Shown piece by piece: positions 42,820 through 51,995 of a stretch of 64,000 bases of DNA. Location of the stretch: contig NZ_NPKP01000007.1 in NCBI RefSeq assembly GCF_008329585.1, forward strand, positions 124,001 through 188,000, read 5' to 3'. How positions within the stretch are numbered: position 1 is the stretch's first letter; the number at the start of each line of letters is the position of its first letter. This stretch comes from Mycolicibacterium sp. P9-22. GTDB taxonomy: Bacteria; Actinomycetota; Actinomycetes; Mycobacteriales; Mycobacteriaceae. The notes under the pieces are model-generated. The model was not told where the DNA came from, ran no database searches, and saw only the letters and a program-made list of their open reading frames with translations. The translations under genes were made by a program, and so were the position numbers.

Positions 42820-42961
42820 AAACTGCTACGGCGTGTCGGGTCGGGTTGCACTTTCGGGCGTGTTGGATTGCGCCCAGAAGCCAAACAGGTTAACAGTCGG
42901 TTTCGGTTGCTGAGGGTGAATTGCGGCGATGTGTTCGCTGGGCCCGCTGCATGAACGCAGC

Positions 42962-43002
42962 AACGCCCGGGTGGGAAGCGATGTGCTTCCGACCCGGGCG
43001 TT
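42962..43002 (-). terminator. Intrinsic terminator after rplI
   Basis: AACGCCCGGGT (42962-42972) pairs with ACCCGGGCGTT (42992-43002), and GGAAGC (42974-42979) with GCTTCC (42985-42990) inside it. This near-continuous GC-rich hairpin begins 12 nt after the rplI stop. It lacks a long U-tract, as is common in mycobacteria. Confidence 0.8.
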
Positions 43003-43013
43003 TGAGGACTGCT

Positions 43014-43469
43014 TTACTCCGCAGTGACGTTCAGCGACACAGCGGCGGTGACGCCGGGGTGCAGCTTCACGCCGATCTGGTAGGTGCCGGTGGCCTTGAT
43101 GTGGGCCTTCGGCAGCTCGACGGTGCGCTTGTCGAGGTTCGGTCCACCGGCCTTCTTGATGGCCGAGACGACCGCGGTCGGGGTGATCGAGCCGAACAGC
43201 TTGCCGCTGTCGGATGCGGTACGGACCGGGAGCGTGACGGCGCCCAGGCCCTCCAGCGCGGTCTTGAGTTCGTTGGCGTGCTCGACGCCCCGAACTTCCT
43301 TGACCTCGCGGGCACGACGGATCTCTTCGGCCTGGCGCTCGGCGCCACGGCTGGCTGCGATCGCCAGACCGCGGGGCAGCAGGTAGTTACGGCCGTAGCC
43401 GTCCTTCACCTCGACCGAATCGCCGGCGATACCCAGGTGTTCCACCTCAGCGGTGAGAATCAGCTTCAT
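43014..43469 (-). CDS. rplI: 50S ribosomal protein L9
   Basis: 151 residues, the normal L9 length. The N-terminal domain has MKLILTAEVEHLGIAGDSVEVKDG (quoted in part) and the GYGRNYLLPRGLA signature. The long connecting helix and the C-terminal RNA-binding domain with GKLFGSIT follow. It is the last gene of the rpsF-ssb-rpsR-rplI operon, 14 bp after rpsR, with a hairpin terminator downstream. Confidence 0.98.
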   Translation of the reverse strand: MKLILTAEVEHLGIAGDSVEVKDGYGRNYLLPRGLAIAASRGAERQAEEIRRAREVKEVRGVEHANELKTALEGLGAVTLPVRTASDSGKLFGSITPTAVVSAIKKAGGPNLDKRTVELPKAHIKATGTYQIGVKLHPGVTAAVSLNVTAE

Positions 43470-43483
43470 GGTGTGTCTCTCCC

Positions 43484-43744
43484 CTACCGCGTCGACGAAC
43501 CGAACGGCAGCAGAGCCACCTCGCGGGCATTCTTCACTGCGACGGCAACGTCGCGCTGATGCTGGACGCAGTTACCGGTCACCCGGCGGGCGCGAATCTT
43601 GCCGCGCTCGCTGATGTAGGTGCGAAGCAGCCCGGTGTCCTTGTAATCGATGATCTGGTTCTTGCCCTTCTTCGAGCAGAACACGCACTTGCGGGTCTTG
43701 ACCGGCTTTTCCGGTGCCGGCCGCCGCTTGTTGGTCTTGGCCAT
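43484..43744 (-). CDS. rpsR: 30S ribosomal protein S18 (zinc-ribbon form)
   Basis: 86 residues. The core IIDYKDTGLLRTYISERGKI and the ARRVTGN segment are the S18 RNA-binding part. It keeps the metal-site residues CVFC near residue 20 and C-x-x-H (NCVQHQ) near residue 58, so it is the C+ form; mycobacteria often carry a C- paralogue elsewhere that is used under zinc limitation. AAGAAAGAG precedes the ATG. Confidence 0.97.
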   Translation of the reverse strand: MAKTNKRRPAPEKPVKTRKCVFCSKKGKNQIIDYKDTGLLRTYISERGKIRARRVTGNCVQHQRDVAVAVKNAREVALLPFGSSTR

Positions 43745-43782
43745 GGGTCAATCTCTTTCTTGAAAACTGCTGAAAATACTTG

Positions 43783-44310
43783 TCAGAAGGGCGGTTCGTC
43801 GTCGCTGCCGCTGTAGGAACCGGCCGCCGGGGCGCTGCCCCACGGATCGTCCTTGGGCTGCTGTTCGGAACCGCCGCCGCGTGGCGCGCCACCGCCGCTG
43901 TTACCACCGCCGCCGCCGCCGAACCCACCGCCGCCACCGCCACCGCGGCTGGCCTTGTTGACCTTGGCCGTGGCGTAGCGCAGCGAGGGGCCGATCTCGT
44001 CGACCTCGAGTTCGACAACGGTGCGCTTCTCACCCTCACGGGTTTCGAAGGACCGCTGCTTGAGCCGGCCGGACACGATCACCCGCGAACCGCGGGTGAG
44101 GCTCTCGGCCACGTTCTCGGCCGCCTCACGCCAGATGTTGCAGCGGAGGAACAGCGCTTCGCCGTCCTTCCACTCATTGGTCTGACGGTCGAACGTCCGC
44201 GGCGTGGAAGCCACGGTGAAGTTCGCAACCGCGGCACCGGACGGCGTGAAACGCAGTTCCGGGTCAGCGGTCAGGTTTCCGATAACAGTGATGACGGTGT
44301 CACCAGCCAC
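43783..44310 (-). CDS. ssb: Single-stranded DNA-binding protein
   Basis: 175 residues. The OB fold starts AGDTVITVIGNLTADPELRF and includes the FLRCNIWREAAENVAESL segment. A glycine-rich linker (about residues 122-150) leads to the acidic tip DDEPPF, which recruits partner proteins. The GTG start has AGGAGG 5 nt upstream. It lies between rpsF and rpsR as in other actinobacteria. Confidence 0.98.
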   Translation of the reverse strand: MAGDTVITVIGNLTADPELRFTPSGAAVANFTVASTPRTFDRQTNEWKDGEALFLRCNIWREAAENVAESLTRGSRVIVSGRLKQRSFETREGEKRTVVELEVDEIGPSLRYATAKVNKASRGGGGGGGFGGGGGGNSGGGAPRGGGSEQQPKDDPWGSAPAAGSYSGSDDEPPF

Positions 44311-44422
44311 GAGATCCTCCTGGGCGTCTAGTCAAAGCGGCGTATGCGTACAAGTGCAGTCGCAGGCGAGCCTACGGAACTGGACCGACGTACACATAGG
44401 AGTCGCTCCGACGTGAAACGGA

Positions 44423-44713
44423 CTAGTGCTTGTCGGTCCGCATCACCTTGGTGCGCAGCACGGACTCGTTCAGGTTGAGCTGGCGGTCCAGCTCGGAGAC
44501 GGTCGCGGGCTCAGCCTTCAGATCGACGACGGCGTAGATGCCCTCGGCGTGCTTGGCGATCTCGTAGGCCAGCCGGCGGCGGCCCCAGATATCGACCTTG
44601 TCGACACTGCCACCGTCCTTGCGGATGACGTTCAGGAACGTCTCCAGCGAGGGAGCTACGGTGCGCTCGTCAAGAGTGGGGTCAAGGATGACCATGACTT
44701 CGTATGGACGCAT
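44423..44713 (-). CDS. rpsF: 30S ribosomal protein S6
   Basis: 96 residues: MRPYEVMVILDPTLDERTVA at the start, the WGRRRLAYEIAKHAEGIY segment and a C-terminal LRTKVMR strand. The ATG at 44713 is preceded by AGGAGGTGAT. A longer frame from 44749 would cover the ribosome site and is rejected. It heads the rpsF-ssb-rpsR-rplI operon; S6 pairs with S18 in the 30S platform. Confidence 0.98.
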   Translation of the reverse strand: MRPYEVMVILDPTLDERTVAPSLETFLNVIRKDGGSVDKVDIWGRRRLAYEIAKHAEGIYAVVDLKAEPATVSELDRQLNLNESVLRTKVMRTDKH

Positions 44714-44796
44714 AAGGAACCCATCACCTCCTATGGTCGTTGCGGCCACGGCGTGTCCGTGGCAGGAGGGTCGCCTGCGTCGGCAACCGGCCCAGA

Positions 44797-45627
44797 CTAC
44801 TGGAACGGGTGCTGATCTGCGAAATCGTTGGGTTCGCGGTGAGGGAATCCGGAATGCGCGGGGTCATAGTCGACCTGCGGGCGTCCGGTCAGCGGGTGTG
44901 GGCGCACGGTGGCGGACACCCGGTAGACCTCGGCGATCATCTCCGCGGTCAACACCTCGCCGGGCGTGCCCGCACACACCTGTCGCCCCTGGTGCAGCAC
45001 GTGAATGCGGTCGCAGTAGTGGGCGGCGAGGTTCAGGTCATGCAGCGCCAGCACCGCCGTCACCCCCAGTCGGGTCGGCAGCCCCAGCACCTCGAACTGA
45101 TGCCGGATGTCGAGATGATTGGTCGGTTCGTCGAGCACCAGCAGACCGGGCTGCTGGGCGAGCGCCCGGGCGATCATCACCCGCTGGCGCTCGCCGCCGG
45201 ACATCAGGGCGATCGGACGGTCCGCCAGATGTGCCGCCCCCACCCACTGCAGTGACCGGTCGATGATCCGGGCGTCGAACTCACCATCGCGTTGGAACAT
45301 CCGCTTGTACGGGGCGCGGCCCATCGCCACCACGTCACGGGCCCGCAGGTCGAAGTCTCCGGTGGAGTCCTGCAGCACCGCGGCAACCGTCCGGGCGGTC
45401 TGGCGCACCGGCACCGTGGCGATATCCACGTCGTCGATCCGGATGGTCCCGCTGACCGGCGTCACGGTACGGGCGAAAGTCCGTAGCAGTGTGGATTTTC
45501 CGCTGCCGTTGGGCCCGACGATGCCGATCACCTGTCCCGGCGCGGCGTGCACCGACACATCTTCGATGATGCGCCGACCGCTCAGGACCACCGCTATCCG
45601 TTCGGCATGCAGGCTCGCCGCGGTCAT
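44797..45627 (-). CDS. btuD: Cobalamin/iron-chelate type ABC transporter ATPase (BtuD/FecE-like)
   Basis: A 276-residue ATPase: Walker A GPNGSGKST, signature MSGGERQRVMIARAL, Walker B LLVLDEPTNHLD and switch ALHDLN, all typical of the BtuD/FhuC/FecE group. The ATG overlaps the permease stop as ATGA. The operon is preceded by a cobalamin riboswitch, so corrinoid import is the best guess; a siderophore or F420-0 precursor cannot be excluded from the ATPase alone. Confidence 0.88.
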   Translation of the reverse strand: MTAASLHAERIAVVLSGRRIIEDVSVHAAPGQVIGIVGPNGSGKSTLLRTFARTVTPVSGTIRIDDVDIATVPVRQTARTVAAVLQDSTGDFDLRARDVVAMGRAPYKRMFQRDGEFDARIIDRSLQWVGAAHLADRPIALMSGGERQRVMIARALAQQPGLLVLDEPTNHLDIRHQFEVLGLPTRLGVTAVLALHDLNLAAHYCDRIHVLHQGRQVCAGTPGEVLTAEMIAEVYRVSATVRPHPLTGRPQVDYDPAHSGFPHREPNDFADQHPFQ

Positions 45628-46676
45628 GTCTGCCCGGCCGCGACGCGGCGGGCGTCCCGACGTATCAGCCACAGGAAGAACGGGCCGCCGCACAGCGCGG
45701 TGAGCACCCCGACCGGCACCTCCTGCGGTGAGGCCAGGGTCCGCGCGGCGATATCGGCGAGCACCAGGAACGCCGCGCCGGCCAGCGCCGCAGCGGGCAG
45801 TGCCCTGCGGTGATCGCTTCCCACAAGCAGTCGCACCGCGTGCGGCAGGATCAGTCCGACGAAGCCGATCGGTCCGCTCACCGCCACCAGCACCCCGGTC
45901 ACCACAGACGCCAGAACGAACGTCTGAGCGCGAAACCTGTTGGCGTCCACCCCCATTGTGATGGCGGCTTCGTCACCGGCGAGGAGCACGTTGAGGGTGC
46001 GGGCCTGAGCGAGCAGCACGACCAGCCCCATCAGCACGACTCCCAGTGGGAGCCACAACGACCCCCAGTTGGCGCCGCCCAGTCCCCCGAGCAGCCAGGT
46101 CAACACCTGCCTGGCCTGATCGCCGGTGCGCGCCGTCATCAGGATCAGGCTCGTCACCGCCGACAGCACATAGGCCACCGCCACACCGGCCAGCACCAGC
46201 CGGTTGGTGGTGATCCGCCCACCGGAGCGCGAGAGCGCGTACACCAGCATCAGCGCGCCCAGGGCTCCGGCGAAGGCGGCCAGCGGCATCGAGGCCGCAC
46301 CGAACAGGGCTGCGCTGCTGACGATCACCGTCACCGCACCCACCGATGCGCCGGAGGACACCCCGAGCAGATAAGGATCGGCCAGCGGGTTGTGCACCAG
46401 CGCCTGCAGTGTCATCCCCACCACGGCCAGACCCGCACCGACCACCGCGCCGAGTAACACCCGTGGCCCACGGACCTGGCTGATCACCACCTGATAGTGC
46501 GGCGGTCCACTGGCGTCGACGAGGCCCGGCATCAAGTGGTGCAACAGGTTCCGGGCGGCGTCGGCGGGCGGTATCGCGATCGACCCGAGGCCCAGCCCGG
46601 CGATCATGGCCACCAGCAGCAAGGCGGCCAGCGCAACGAGGGCCACCGGATAGGGCAACGATCTGCGGGAGGTCAC
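45624..46676 (-). CDS. btuC: Cobalamin-type ABC transporter permease (BtuC-like)
   Basis: A 350-residue FecCD/BtuC permease with about ten membrane helices. It includes RGPRVLLGAVVGAGLAVVG, NPLADPYLLGVSSGASVGA and the cytoplasmic ATPase-contact segment GFVGLILPHAVRLLVGSDHR. The GTG overlaps the stop of the binding-protein gene as GTGA, so the open frame extending upstream to 46910 is not used. It is probably a homodimeric channel. Confidence 0.88.
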   Translation of the reverse strand: MTSRRSLPYPVALVALAALLLVAMIAGLGLGSIAIPPADAARNLLHHLMPGLVDASGPPHYQVVISQVRGPRVLLGAVVGAGLAVVGMTLQALVHNPLADPYLLGVSSGASVGAVTVIVSSAALFGAASMPLAAFAGALGALMLVYALSRSGGRITTNRLVLAGVAVAYVLSAVTSLILMTARTGDQARQVLTWLLGGLGGANWGSLWLPLGVVLMGLVVLLAQARTLNVLLAGDEAAITMGVDANRFRAQTFVLASVVTGVLVAVSGPIGFVGLILPHAVRLLVGSDHRRALPAAALAGAAFLVLADIAARTLASPQEVPVGVLTALCGGPFFLWLIRRDARRVAAGQT

Positions 46677-47656
46677 TGGAAGCGGTCGGGGTGCAGCTGT
46701 CGGGCGAGCTTGCCGACCGCGTACGGAGCGCGCACGCCGAGCACCGCGTCCTGCAGCGTGAGCACCACGAACCGGTTGTTCTTGACGGCCGGCACATCGG
46801 CGAGTTCGGCGCGGCCGCGCAGCAGGTCCTTCTTGTCCTCGATCGAGGGTGTGCCGAAGTAGTCGTAGATGACGATCACCTCCGGGTCGCGTTCGACGAC
46901 CTGCTCCCACGACACATCGGCGAACGGCTCCGCAACCTCGCTGAAAACGTTTGTGGCCCCGGCCAGCTCGATGATCTGGTTACCGATCCCCTGACCGCCG
47001 GCGGTGAACGCGGTTTGATCACCGCTGTCGTAGACGAACGCGCGCAGCGGTCGCACCCCCGCCAACTTCTCGGCGGTCTCGCTGAGGCCGGCCTTCATCT
47101 CGTCGACGACGTCCTCGGCGCGCTCGGGCACTCCGAACAGCCTGGCGATGGTCTGCACCTCGGTGTAGACATCGTCCATCACGATGGGGGCCGAAGCGCA
47201 GTTCTCCGGGTTGGCGTAGGTGGTGATACCGGCATCCGCGAACGCCTGCCGGGAGCGGCCCGTCGATTCGTCGAACGCGCTGCTGTAGCTGCCGTAGACG
47301 AAATCCGGGTTCACCGCCAGGATCTGCTCGAAGGACGCATCCTTGTTCGAGATCTCCGGGATAGCCGCGTAGGCGGCGGCGTACCGCGGCAGTGGCGGAT
47401 TGTCCGGGTAGACGGTGCCGACCAGCGAGTCCTGCAGCCCGAGTGCGAGCATCGTCTCCACCGAGTGCTGGTAATAGCCGACGGCGCGGGTCGGCGGTGC
47501 GTCGACGGTGACCTCGACACCGCAGTTCTGCAGGGTGATCGGAAACCCATCCGGTGCCGTTGCCGCATCCGGGGTTTGGGTTGCGGCGTTTCCGCAGCCG
47601 GCAAGGAGCAACATCGTTGCGGCCACAGTCAGCAGGGCACGAGCATCGAACAGCAC
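46673..47656 (-). CDS. btuF: Cobalamin-type substrate-binding lipoprotein (BtuF-like)
   Basis: A 327-residue periplasmic-type binding protein with a signal peptide ending in the lipobox LLLAGC-GN. It has the two-lobe class III fold (TRAVGYYQHSVETMLALGL, VNPDFVYGSYSS, then FVYDSGDQTAF). The GTG at 47656 is chosen because GGAGGT lies exactly 6 nt upstream; a GTG at 47683 has no such site. Its leader carries a cobalamin riboswitch. A related family is annotated elsewhere as a putative F420-0 importer, so the ligand is inferred. Confidence 0.85.
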   Translation of the reverse strand: MLFDARALLTVAATMLLLAGCGNAATQTPDAATAPDGFPITLQNCGVEVTVDAPPTRAVGYYQHSVETMLALGLQDSLVGTVYPDNPPLPRYAAAYAAIPEISNKDASFEQILAVNPDFVYGSYSSAFDESTGRSRQAFADAGITTYANPENCASAPIVMDDVYTEVQTIARLFGVPERAEDVVDEMKAGLSETAEKLAGVRPLRAFVYDSGDQTAFTAGGQGIGNQIIELAGATNVFSEVAEPFADVSWEQVVERDPEVIVIYDYFGTPSIEDKKDLLRGRAELADVPAVKNNRFVVLTLQDAVLGVRAPYAVGKLARQLHPDRFQ

Positions 47657-47694
47657 AGCGCTACCTCCATCCGGGATGTCCACGTCCCAGAAGC

Positions 47695-47828
47695 GGGGTC
47701 CGTCGGGGGCAGTGTTCTGACTCCCGGACAGCGAGCTGCCCGGTCACAGTGGCGGGACCGCGCCGGATTCACACCGGCTTCCCTGCCTACCCGTCGGCGC
47801 CGGTCGGTTGACCGGCAGATCGAACCTT
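47695..47828 (-). promoter_or_regulatory. Cobalamin riboswitch
   Basis: Read on the minus strand, the leader contains the conserved aptamer pieces in order: GGTTCGATCTGCCGG near the 5' end, GGGAAGCCGGTGTGAATCC, the B12 box GCCACTGT (around 47746-47753), then GTCCGGGAGTCAGAAC before the coding region. It lies directly upstream of the btuF-like gene. Cobalamin binding would be expected to shut down import, probably by hiding the GGAGGT ribosome site at 47663-47668. Confidence 0.93.
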
Positions 47829-47901
47829 AGCAGCGCACGAATGTGGGCTCGCGTACGAGATTTCTCATCGAGTGCGCACGCAAGCCGACACTCGGCGGGA
47901 T

Positions 47902-49521
47902 TCAAGATGTCGCGTATGAATCCGCACTCTGGGCGACCACGGGGGCCGCGGGTGGCCGCAGCCAGGTGGGCAGCCAGCGCGGCGGGTTGTCCGGGGCGCG
48001 GTCGCACACCCCACCGGACGGGTCGTCGATACCGCGCTCACGCACCAGGTCCAGCTCGGGCCGCCGTATCTGGCGGACCACCAGCACGATCAGCACCACC
48101 ACCGCGATATCGCGCAGCAGCACCGTGGTGGTGAACCATTGCTCGGGCAGTCCGCGGTTCTGCTCGCCGTACAGATAGAGCATCCGCGGCACCCAGACCA
48201 GCGCGTCGATCGTCATCCAGGCCAACAGGATCCGCCGGTGCGGCAGCGCCAGCACGGCCAGCGGCACCAACCACAGCGAGAACTGCGGGCTCCACACCTT
48301 GTTGGTCAGCAGGAAGGCGGCCACCACCAGGAAGGCCAGTTGCGCGAGCCGTGGGCGCCGGGCGGCCGTCAGCGCCAGATAGCCGATGCCCGCGCAGCAC
48401 GCCAGGAACAGTGCCGCCGTCACCGCGTTGGTGAGCGTCGGCGGCTCCCAGAATCCCAGGCCCGGATCGAATCCCTGCCAACCGGTGAACGATTTCACCA
48501 CGTTGTAGATGGAATCCATATCGTCACCGCGGCGGGTGTTGAGCCGGAAGAACTCCGACCAGCCGCGCGGGAACAGCACCAGCACAGGCAGATTGACCAC
48601 CACCCAGGCAAGGACCGCGGCCACCGTCGTGCGCGTGAACTCCCGCATCCGCCCGGTCCGCAGGCAGAGCACCAGCAGCGGCCCGATCAGCAACAGCGGA
48701 TAGAGCTTGAGCGCCACCCCGATGCCGATCAGCGCCCCGGCCAGCACCGGCTTTCGGCGCGCCCAGGCCAGCAGCGCGCCCGTCGCGCAGGCCACCGCCA
48801 GGGCGTCGAAGTTGGTGAAGATCTGGAAGATCAGCAGCGGGGACGCGGCCACCAGCGCGGCATCCCAGATCCGCCGGCCGGCCAGCAGCGCGGTCGCCCA
48901 GACCGTCAGCAGCCAGGCCAGCGCCAGCCCGAACGCGGAGATGTTGAAGAACATCACCACCTCGGCCACCAACGGCACCGACACCAGCTTGGTCAGCGCC
49001 GAATACGTTTTCGCCAGCGACATCGACAGGTACTGGTAGATGCCGGTCAGGACCGGATATTCCATGTAGCGGATGGGCGGGCTGCCGTCGAACACGACGT
49101 GGGGTTTGCCGTCGCCGTCCTTCTCGATCCAGCTGGACTTGTACGGAAACTTGCCCTGGTTCAACAGCTCCGCGGTATACAGCGGCACCGTGTCCGAGTA
49201 GCACAGCGAGTAGTAGGCGCGCTGGTTCTCCCAGTTGGCCACGCGCTGCGCCGCGGTGCCGGTATCGGTGGACTGCAGGCAGGCCGCCTTGGTGGAGTAA
49301 CCCAGCGCCAGGAAGACGACGCCGATCAGCAGCATCACCCGCAGCGGTGTCCAGAACCGGGAGCGCCCGATCAGCGCGTGGCGGCCGACCGGGCCGCCGA
49401 TGGTCTGGGCGAGCGCCGAACCGATCGCATCGTTGCGGCTGGGCATGTCCCGGCCGTCGTCACTGCGCCGATCTCCCGCGAGCGGCGCGGGTGAAACCGT
49501 ACCCGCGTCGCGCTCGGTCAC
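47902..49521 (-). CDS. GT87-family polyprenyl-phosphate-dependent mannosyltransferase-like membrane protein (Rv0051 type)
   Basis: A 539-residue membrane protein with about ten hydrophobic segments after a cytoplasmic N-terminus of ~55 residues. The large first extracytoplasmic loop contains YTAELLNQGKFPYKSSWIE and PPIRYMEYPVLTG, typical of GT87-like glycosyltransferases that use lipid-linked sugars. Its place after ponA1 matches Rv0051 of M. tuberculosis. The GTG start overlaps the ponA1 stop as GTGA. A role in cell-envelope glycan synthesis is inferred. Confidence 0.82.
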   Translation of the reverse strand: MTERDAGTVSPAPLAGDRRSDDGRDMPSRNDAIGSALAQTIGGPVGRHALIGRSRFWTPLRVMLLIGVVFLALGYSTKAACLQSTDTGTAAQRVANWENQRAYYSLCYSDTVPLYTAELLNQGKFPYKSSWIEKDGDGKPHVVFDGSPPIRYMEYPVLTGIYQYLSMSLAKTYSALTKLVSVPLVAEVVMFFNISAFGLALAWLLTVWATALLAGRRIWDAALVAASPLLIFQIFTNFDALAVACATGALLAWARRKPVLAGALIGIGVALKLYPLLLIGPLLVLCLRTGRMREFTRTTVAAVLAWVVVNLPVLVLFPRGWSEFFRLNTRRGDDMDSIYNVVKSFTGWQGFDPGLGFWEPPTLTNAVTAALFLACCAGIGYLALTAARRPRLAQLAFLVVAAFLLTNKVWSPQFSLWLVPLAVLALPHRRILLAWMTIDALVWVPRMLYLYGEQNRGLPEQWFTTTVLLRDIAVVVLIVLVVRQIRRPELDLVRERGIDDPSGGVCDRAPDNPPRWLPTWLRPPAAPVVAQSADSYATS

Positions 49522-51995
49522 GGTGGCGGCGGGATCGGCGCGCCCGGGGGCGGCGGCAGAGGTGCGTTGGGATCACCGGGCACCGGCGGCACCGGCGGGC
49601 CGACCGGCACCGTCGTCGGCGGACCCCACGGAATGGTGATGCCCGGTGCGATCTCCAGCGTCGGCTGGATCACCGTCTCCGACGGCGGCGGCGGGACGGC
49701 CGGATTCGACGACAGCGAGGGCGGCGGTGCCGGTGCGGCCGGCGGGCCCGCGTAGCCACCGATCTCGGGGGGCTTCGGGAACGTCTCGTTGTCGGTGCCG
49801 TCGAGGGCACCATCCATGGTGGCCTTCCAGATGTCCGACGGCAGCCCCGAGCCGTAGACCGGGCCGCCCCACTGATTGACCAGCGGTTTGTCCCCGCCCG
49901 TGGTGCCCACCCAGACCGCGGTGGACAGCGATGGCGTGTAGCCGACCATCCAGGCATCCCGGTTGGCGCCGGTGTCGCCGAGCTGGTTGGTGCCGGTCTT
50001 GGCCGCCGACGGGCGCCCACCGGCCAGGTTGTGCCCGTTGGAGTAACCGGCGATCGGCTGCATCGCGGCGGTCACGTTGTCGGCGACGGCGGAGTCGATG
50101 CGCTGTTCGCCCTCGGCGCTCCCGGAGGCGTCGAACAGCACGTTGCCCTGCGAGTCCTCGACCTTCTGCACGAAGTGCGGCCGGTGGTAGACCCCTGAGT
50201 TGGCCAGCGTCGCGTAGGCGGAGGCCATGTCGATGACCCGGCTCTGGTACTGGCCGAGCACGATGCCGTTGTTGGGTGGACCGCCCTGCCCGTCCTCGCT
50301 GAGGGTGTGCTCGACGCCGGGGAAACTGTCGGCGATGCCGGCCTTGTGCGCGGCGTCGGCCACATCCTGCGGACCGTTCTGCAACTTGAGCATCAGCCGG
50401 TAGTAGCTGGTGTTGAGCGACCGCTTGAGCGCCTCGGCGATATTGCAGGTGCCGCAGCCGCCGCCCTCGACGTTGCTGATCTTGATGCCGTTGAGTTCCA
50501 GCGGTGAGCTGTCGATGTTGTAGCCCAGCCCGATGCCCTGCTGCAGGGCCGCCACCAGTGCGAACACCTTGAAAGAGGACCCGGTCGGCAGACCGGCCTG
50601 CGCGAAGTCGAATCCGTTGGCATCGGATCCGCCGTAGTAGGCCTTGACCCCGCCGGTGCGCGGGTCGATGGACACCACCGCCGACCGCATGTCCGGGTCC
50701 TGGTCTTCCAGGGTCTCGGTGACGGCCTCCTCGGCGGAGCGCTGCGCCGTCGGGTCGATCGTGGTGGTGATCTTCAGGCCCTCGGTGTTCAGCGTCTGCT
50801 CGGTGATGTCGAAGAGCTCGAGCAACTCCTTGGTGACCTGGCGTTCGATGAGCCCGTTGGGCCCGGTGGTCTGGTTGGCGGTACTCGCGAAATCGGGTGC
50901 CACCGTGGGCGGGAACACCTGGGCCGCGCGGTCGGCCGGGGACAGCGCACCGATCTCGACCATGCCGTCGAGCACCCAGTTCCACCGGTCGGCCGCGCCC
51001 TCGGGGTCCACGGCGGGGTCCAGTGTGGAGGGCCGCTGGATGAGCGCCGCCAGCAGCGCCCCCTCGGCCACGTTGAGTTGCTCGACCGGTTTACCGAAGT
51101 ACGCCTGCGCCGCGGCGGAGATGCCGTACGAGCCGCGGCCGAAGTAGATGATGTTGAGGTAGGACTCGAGCACCTGGTCCTTGGACCACTCCCCCGACAT
51201 CTTGGTGGAGATGACGAGTTCCTTGGCCTTTCGCACCAGCCCGCCGACACCGGAGCGTTCGTCGCCGACGAGGGCGTTCTTGACGTACTGCTGGGTGATG
51301 GTCGATCCGCCCTGCAGGCCGCTGCCGCTGCCGAACAGGTTGTTCAGGAAGGCGCGCGCGAACCCGGTGAACGAGAAGCCCGGGTTGGAGTAGAAGTCCC
51401 GGTCCTCGGCGGCCATCACCGAATTCCGGACGTGGACCGGGATCTGGTCGATCTTCACATCGACCCGGTTACCTTCCGGGGGAATGATTTTCGCGAGCTC
51501 ACTGCCGTCGCTGGCCAGGATTGTGGAGACCTGCGCGGTGCGGATGTCACCCGGTTTGGGTACGTCGACGATCAGGTACGCCATGCCGAACGTGATCATC
51601 GGCAGTGCCACGAAGAGCACCAGCGCGGCATACAGCGAGCGGCGCACCCATTTCCACTGGAATCCGCGTCCGGTCTTGGGCGGTCCCGGTGGCGGTCCAC
51701 CAGGGCCACCAGGGCCACCCGGGCCACCGTGACCGCCCGGCGGCGGGGGTGGTGGCGGTGGCCGGCGCGGGGGGCCGCCGTCGAGGGCGGCCTTGACGAC
51801 GTCGATCGGGTCGCGTAGGTGCGGTGCCACGTCGTGGCGGACCGGAGGGATCAGCGCGGTCCTGCGGTCGTCGGGAACGCCACCTGCGGGCGGTTTGCGG
51901 TGCGCGGGCGGGTTCGGGCGGGGCAGGCTCGCGCCAGCGGACCGCTCGTTTCCGGCATCATCCGCTGACCTGGCCTGGCGCCCTTCGCTATTCAC
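49518..51995 (-). CDS. ponA1: Bifunctional class A penicillin-binding protein PonA1
   Basis: An 825-residue protein. A proline/glycine-rich cytoplasmic tail (residues 1-115) precedes the membrane anchor LYAALVLFVALPMITFGMAY. The GT51 transglycosylase domain has EDRDFYSNPGFS and GGSTITQQYVKN. The transpeptidase domain has the S-x-x-K nucleophile in GSSFKVF, the SLN motif (RSLNTSYY) and KTGTN. A proline-rich C-terminal tail ends the protein. It polymerises and cross-links peptidoglycan at the pole. The GTG at 51995 overlaps the DUF5318 gene by 8 bp. The position matches Rv0050. Confidence 0.96.
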   Translation of the reverse strand: MNSEGRQARSADDAGNERSAGASLPRPNPPAHRKPPAGGVPDDRRTALIPPVRHDVAPHLRDPIDVVKAALDGGPPRRPPPPPPPPGGHGGPGGPGGPGGPPPGPPKTGRGFQWKWVRRSLYAALVLFVALPMITFGMAYLIVDVPKPGDIRTAQVSTILASDGSELAKIIPPEGNRVDVKIDQIPVHVRNSVMAAEDRDFYSNPGFSFTGFARAFLNNLFGSGSGLQGGSTITQQYVKNALVGDERSGVGGLVRKAKELVISTKMSGEWSKDQVLESYLNIIYFGRGSYGISAAAQAYFGKPVEQLNVAEGALLAALIQRPSTLDPAVDPEGAADRWNWVLDGMVEIGALSPADRAAQVFPPTVAPDFASTANQTTGPNGLIERQVTKELLELFDITEQTLNTEGLKITTTIDPTAQRSAEEAVTETLEDQDPDMRSAVVSIDPRTGGVKAYYGGSDANGFDFAQAGLPTGSSFKVFALVAALQQGIGLGYNIDSSPLELNGIKISNVEGGGCGTCNIAEALKRSLNTSYYRLMLKLQNGPQDVADAAHKAGIADSFPGVEHTLSEDGQGGPPNNGIVLGQYQSRVIDMASAYATLANSGVYHRPHFVQKVEDSQGNVLFDASGSAEGEQRIDSAVADNVTAAMQPIAGYSNGHNLAGGRPSAAKTGTNQLGDTGANRDAWMVGYTPSLSTAVWVGTTGGDKPLVNQWGGPVYGSGLPSDIWKATMDGALDGTDNETFPKPPEIGGYAGPPAAPAPPPSLSSNPAVPPPPSETVIQPTLEIAPGITIPWGPPTTVPVGPPVPPVPGDPNAPLPPPPGAPIPPPP

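Noticed and set aside
51690..51735. Short tandem CCACCAGGG-type repeats
   Set aside because: They encode the Gly/Pro-rich cytoplasmic tail of PonA1 and need no separate explanation.
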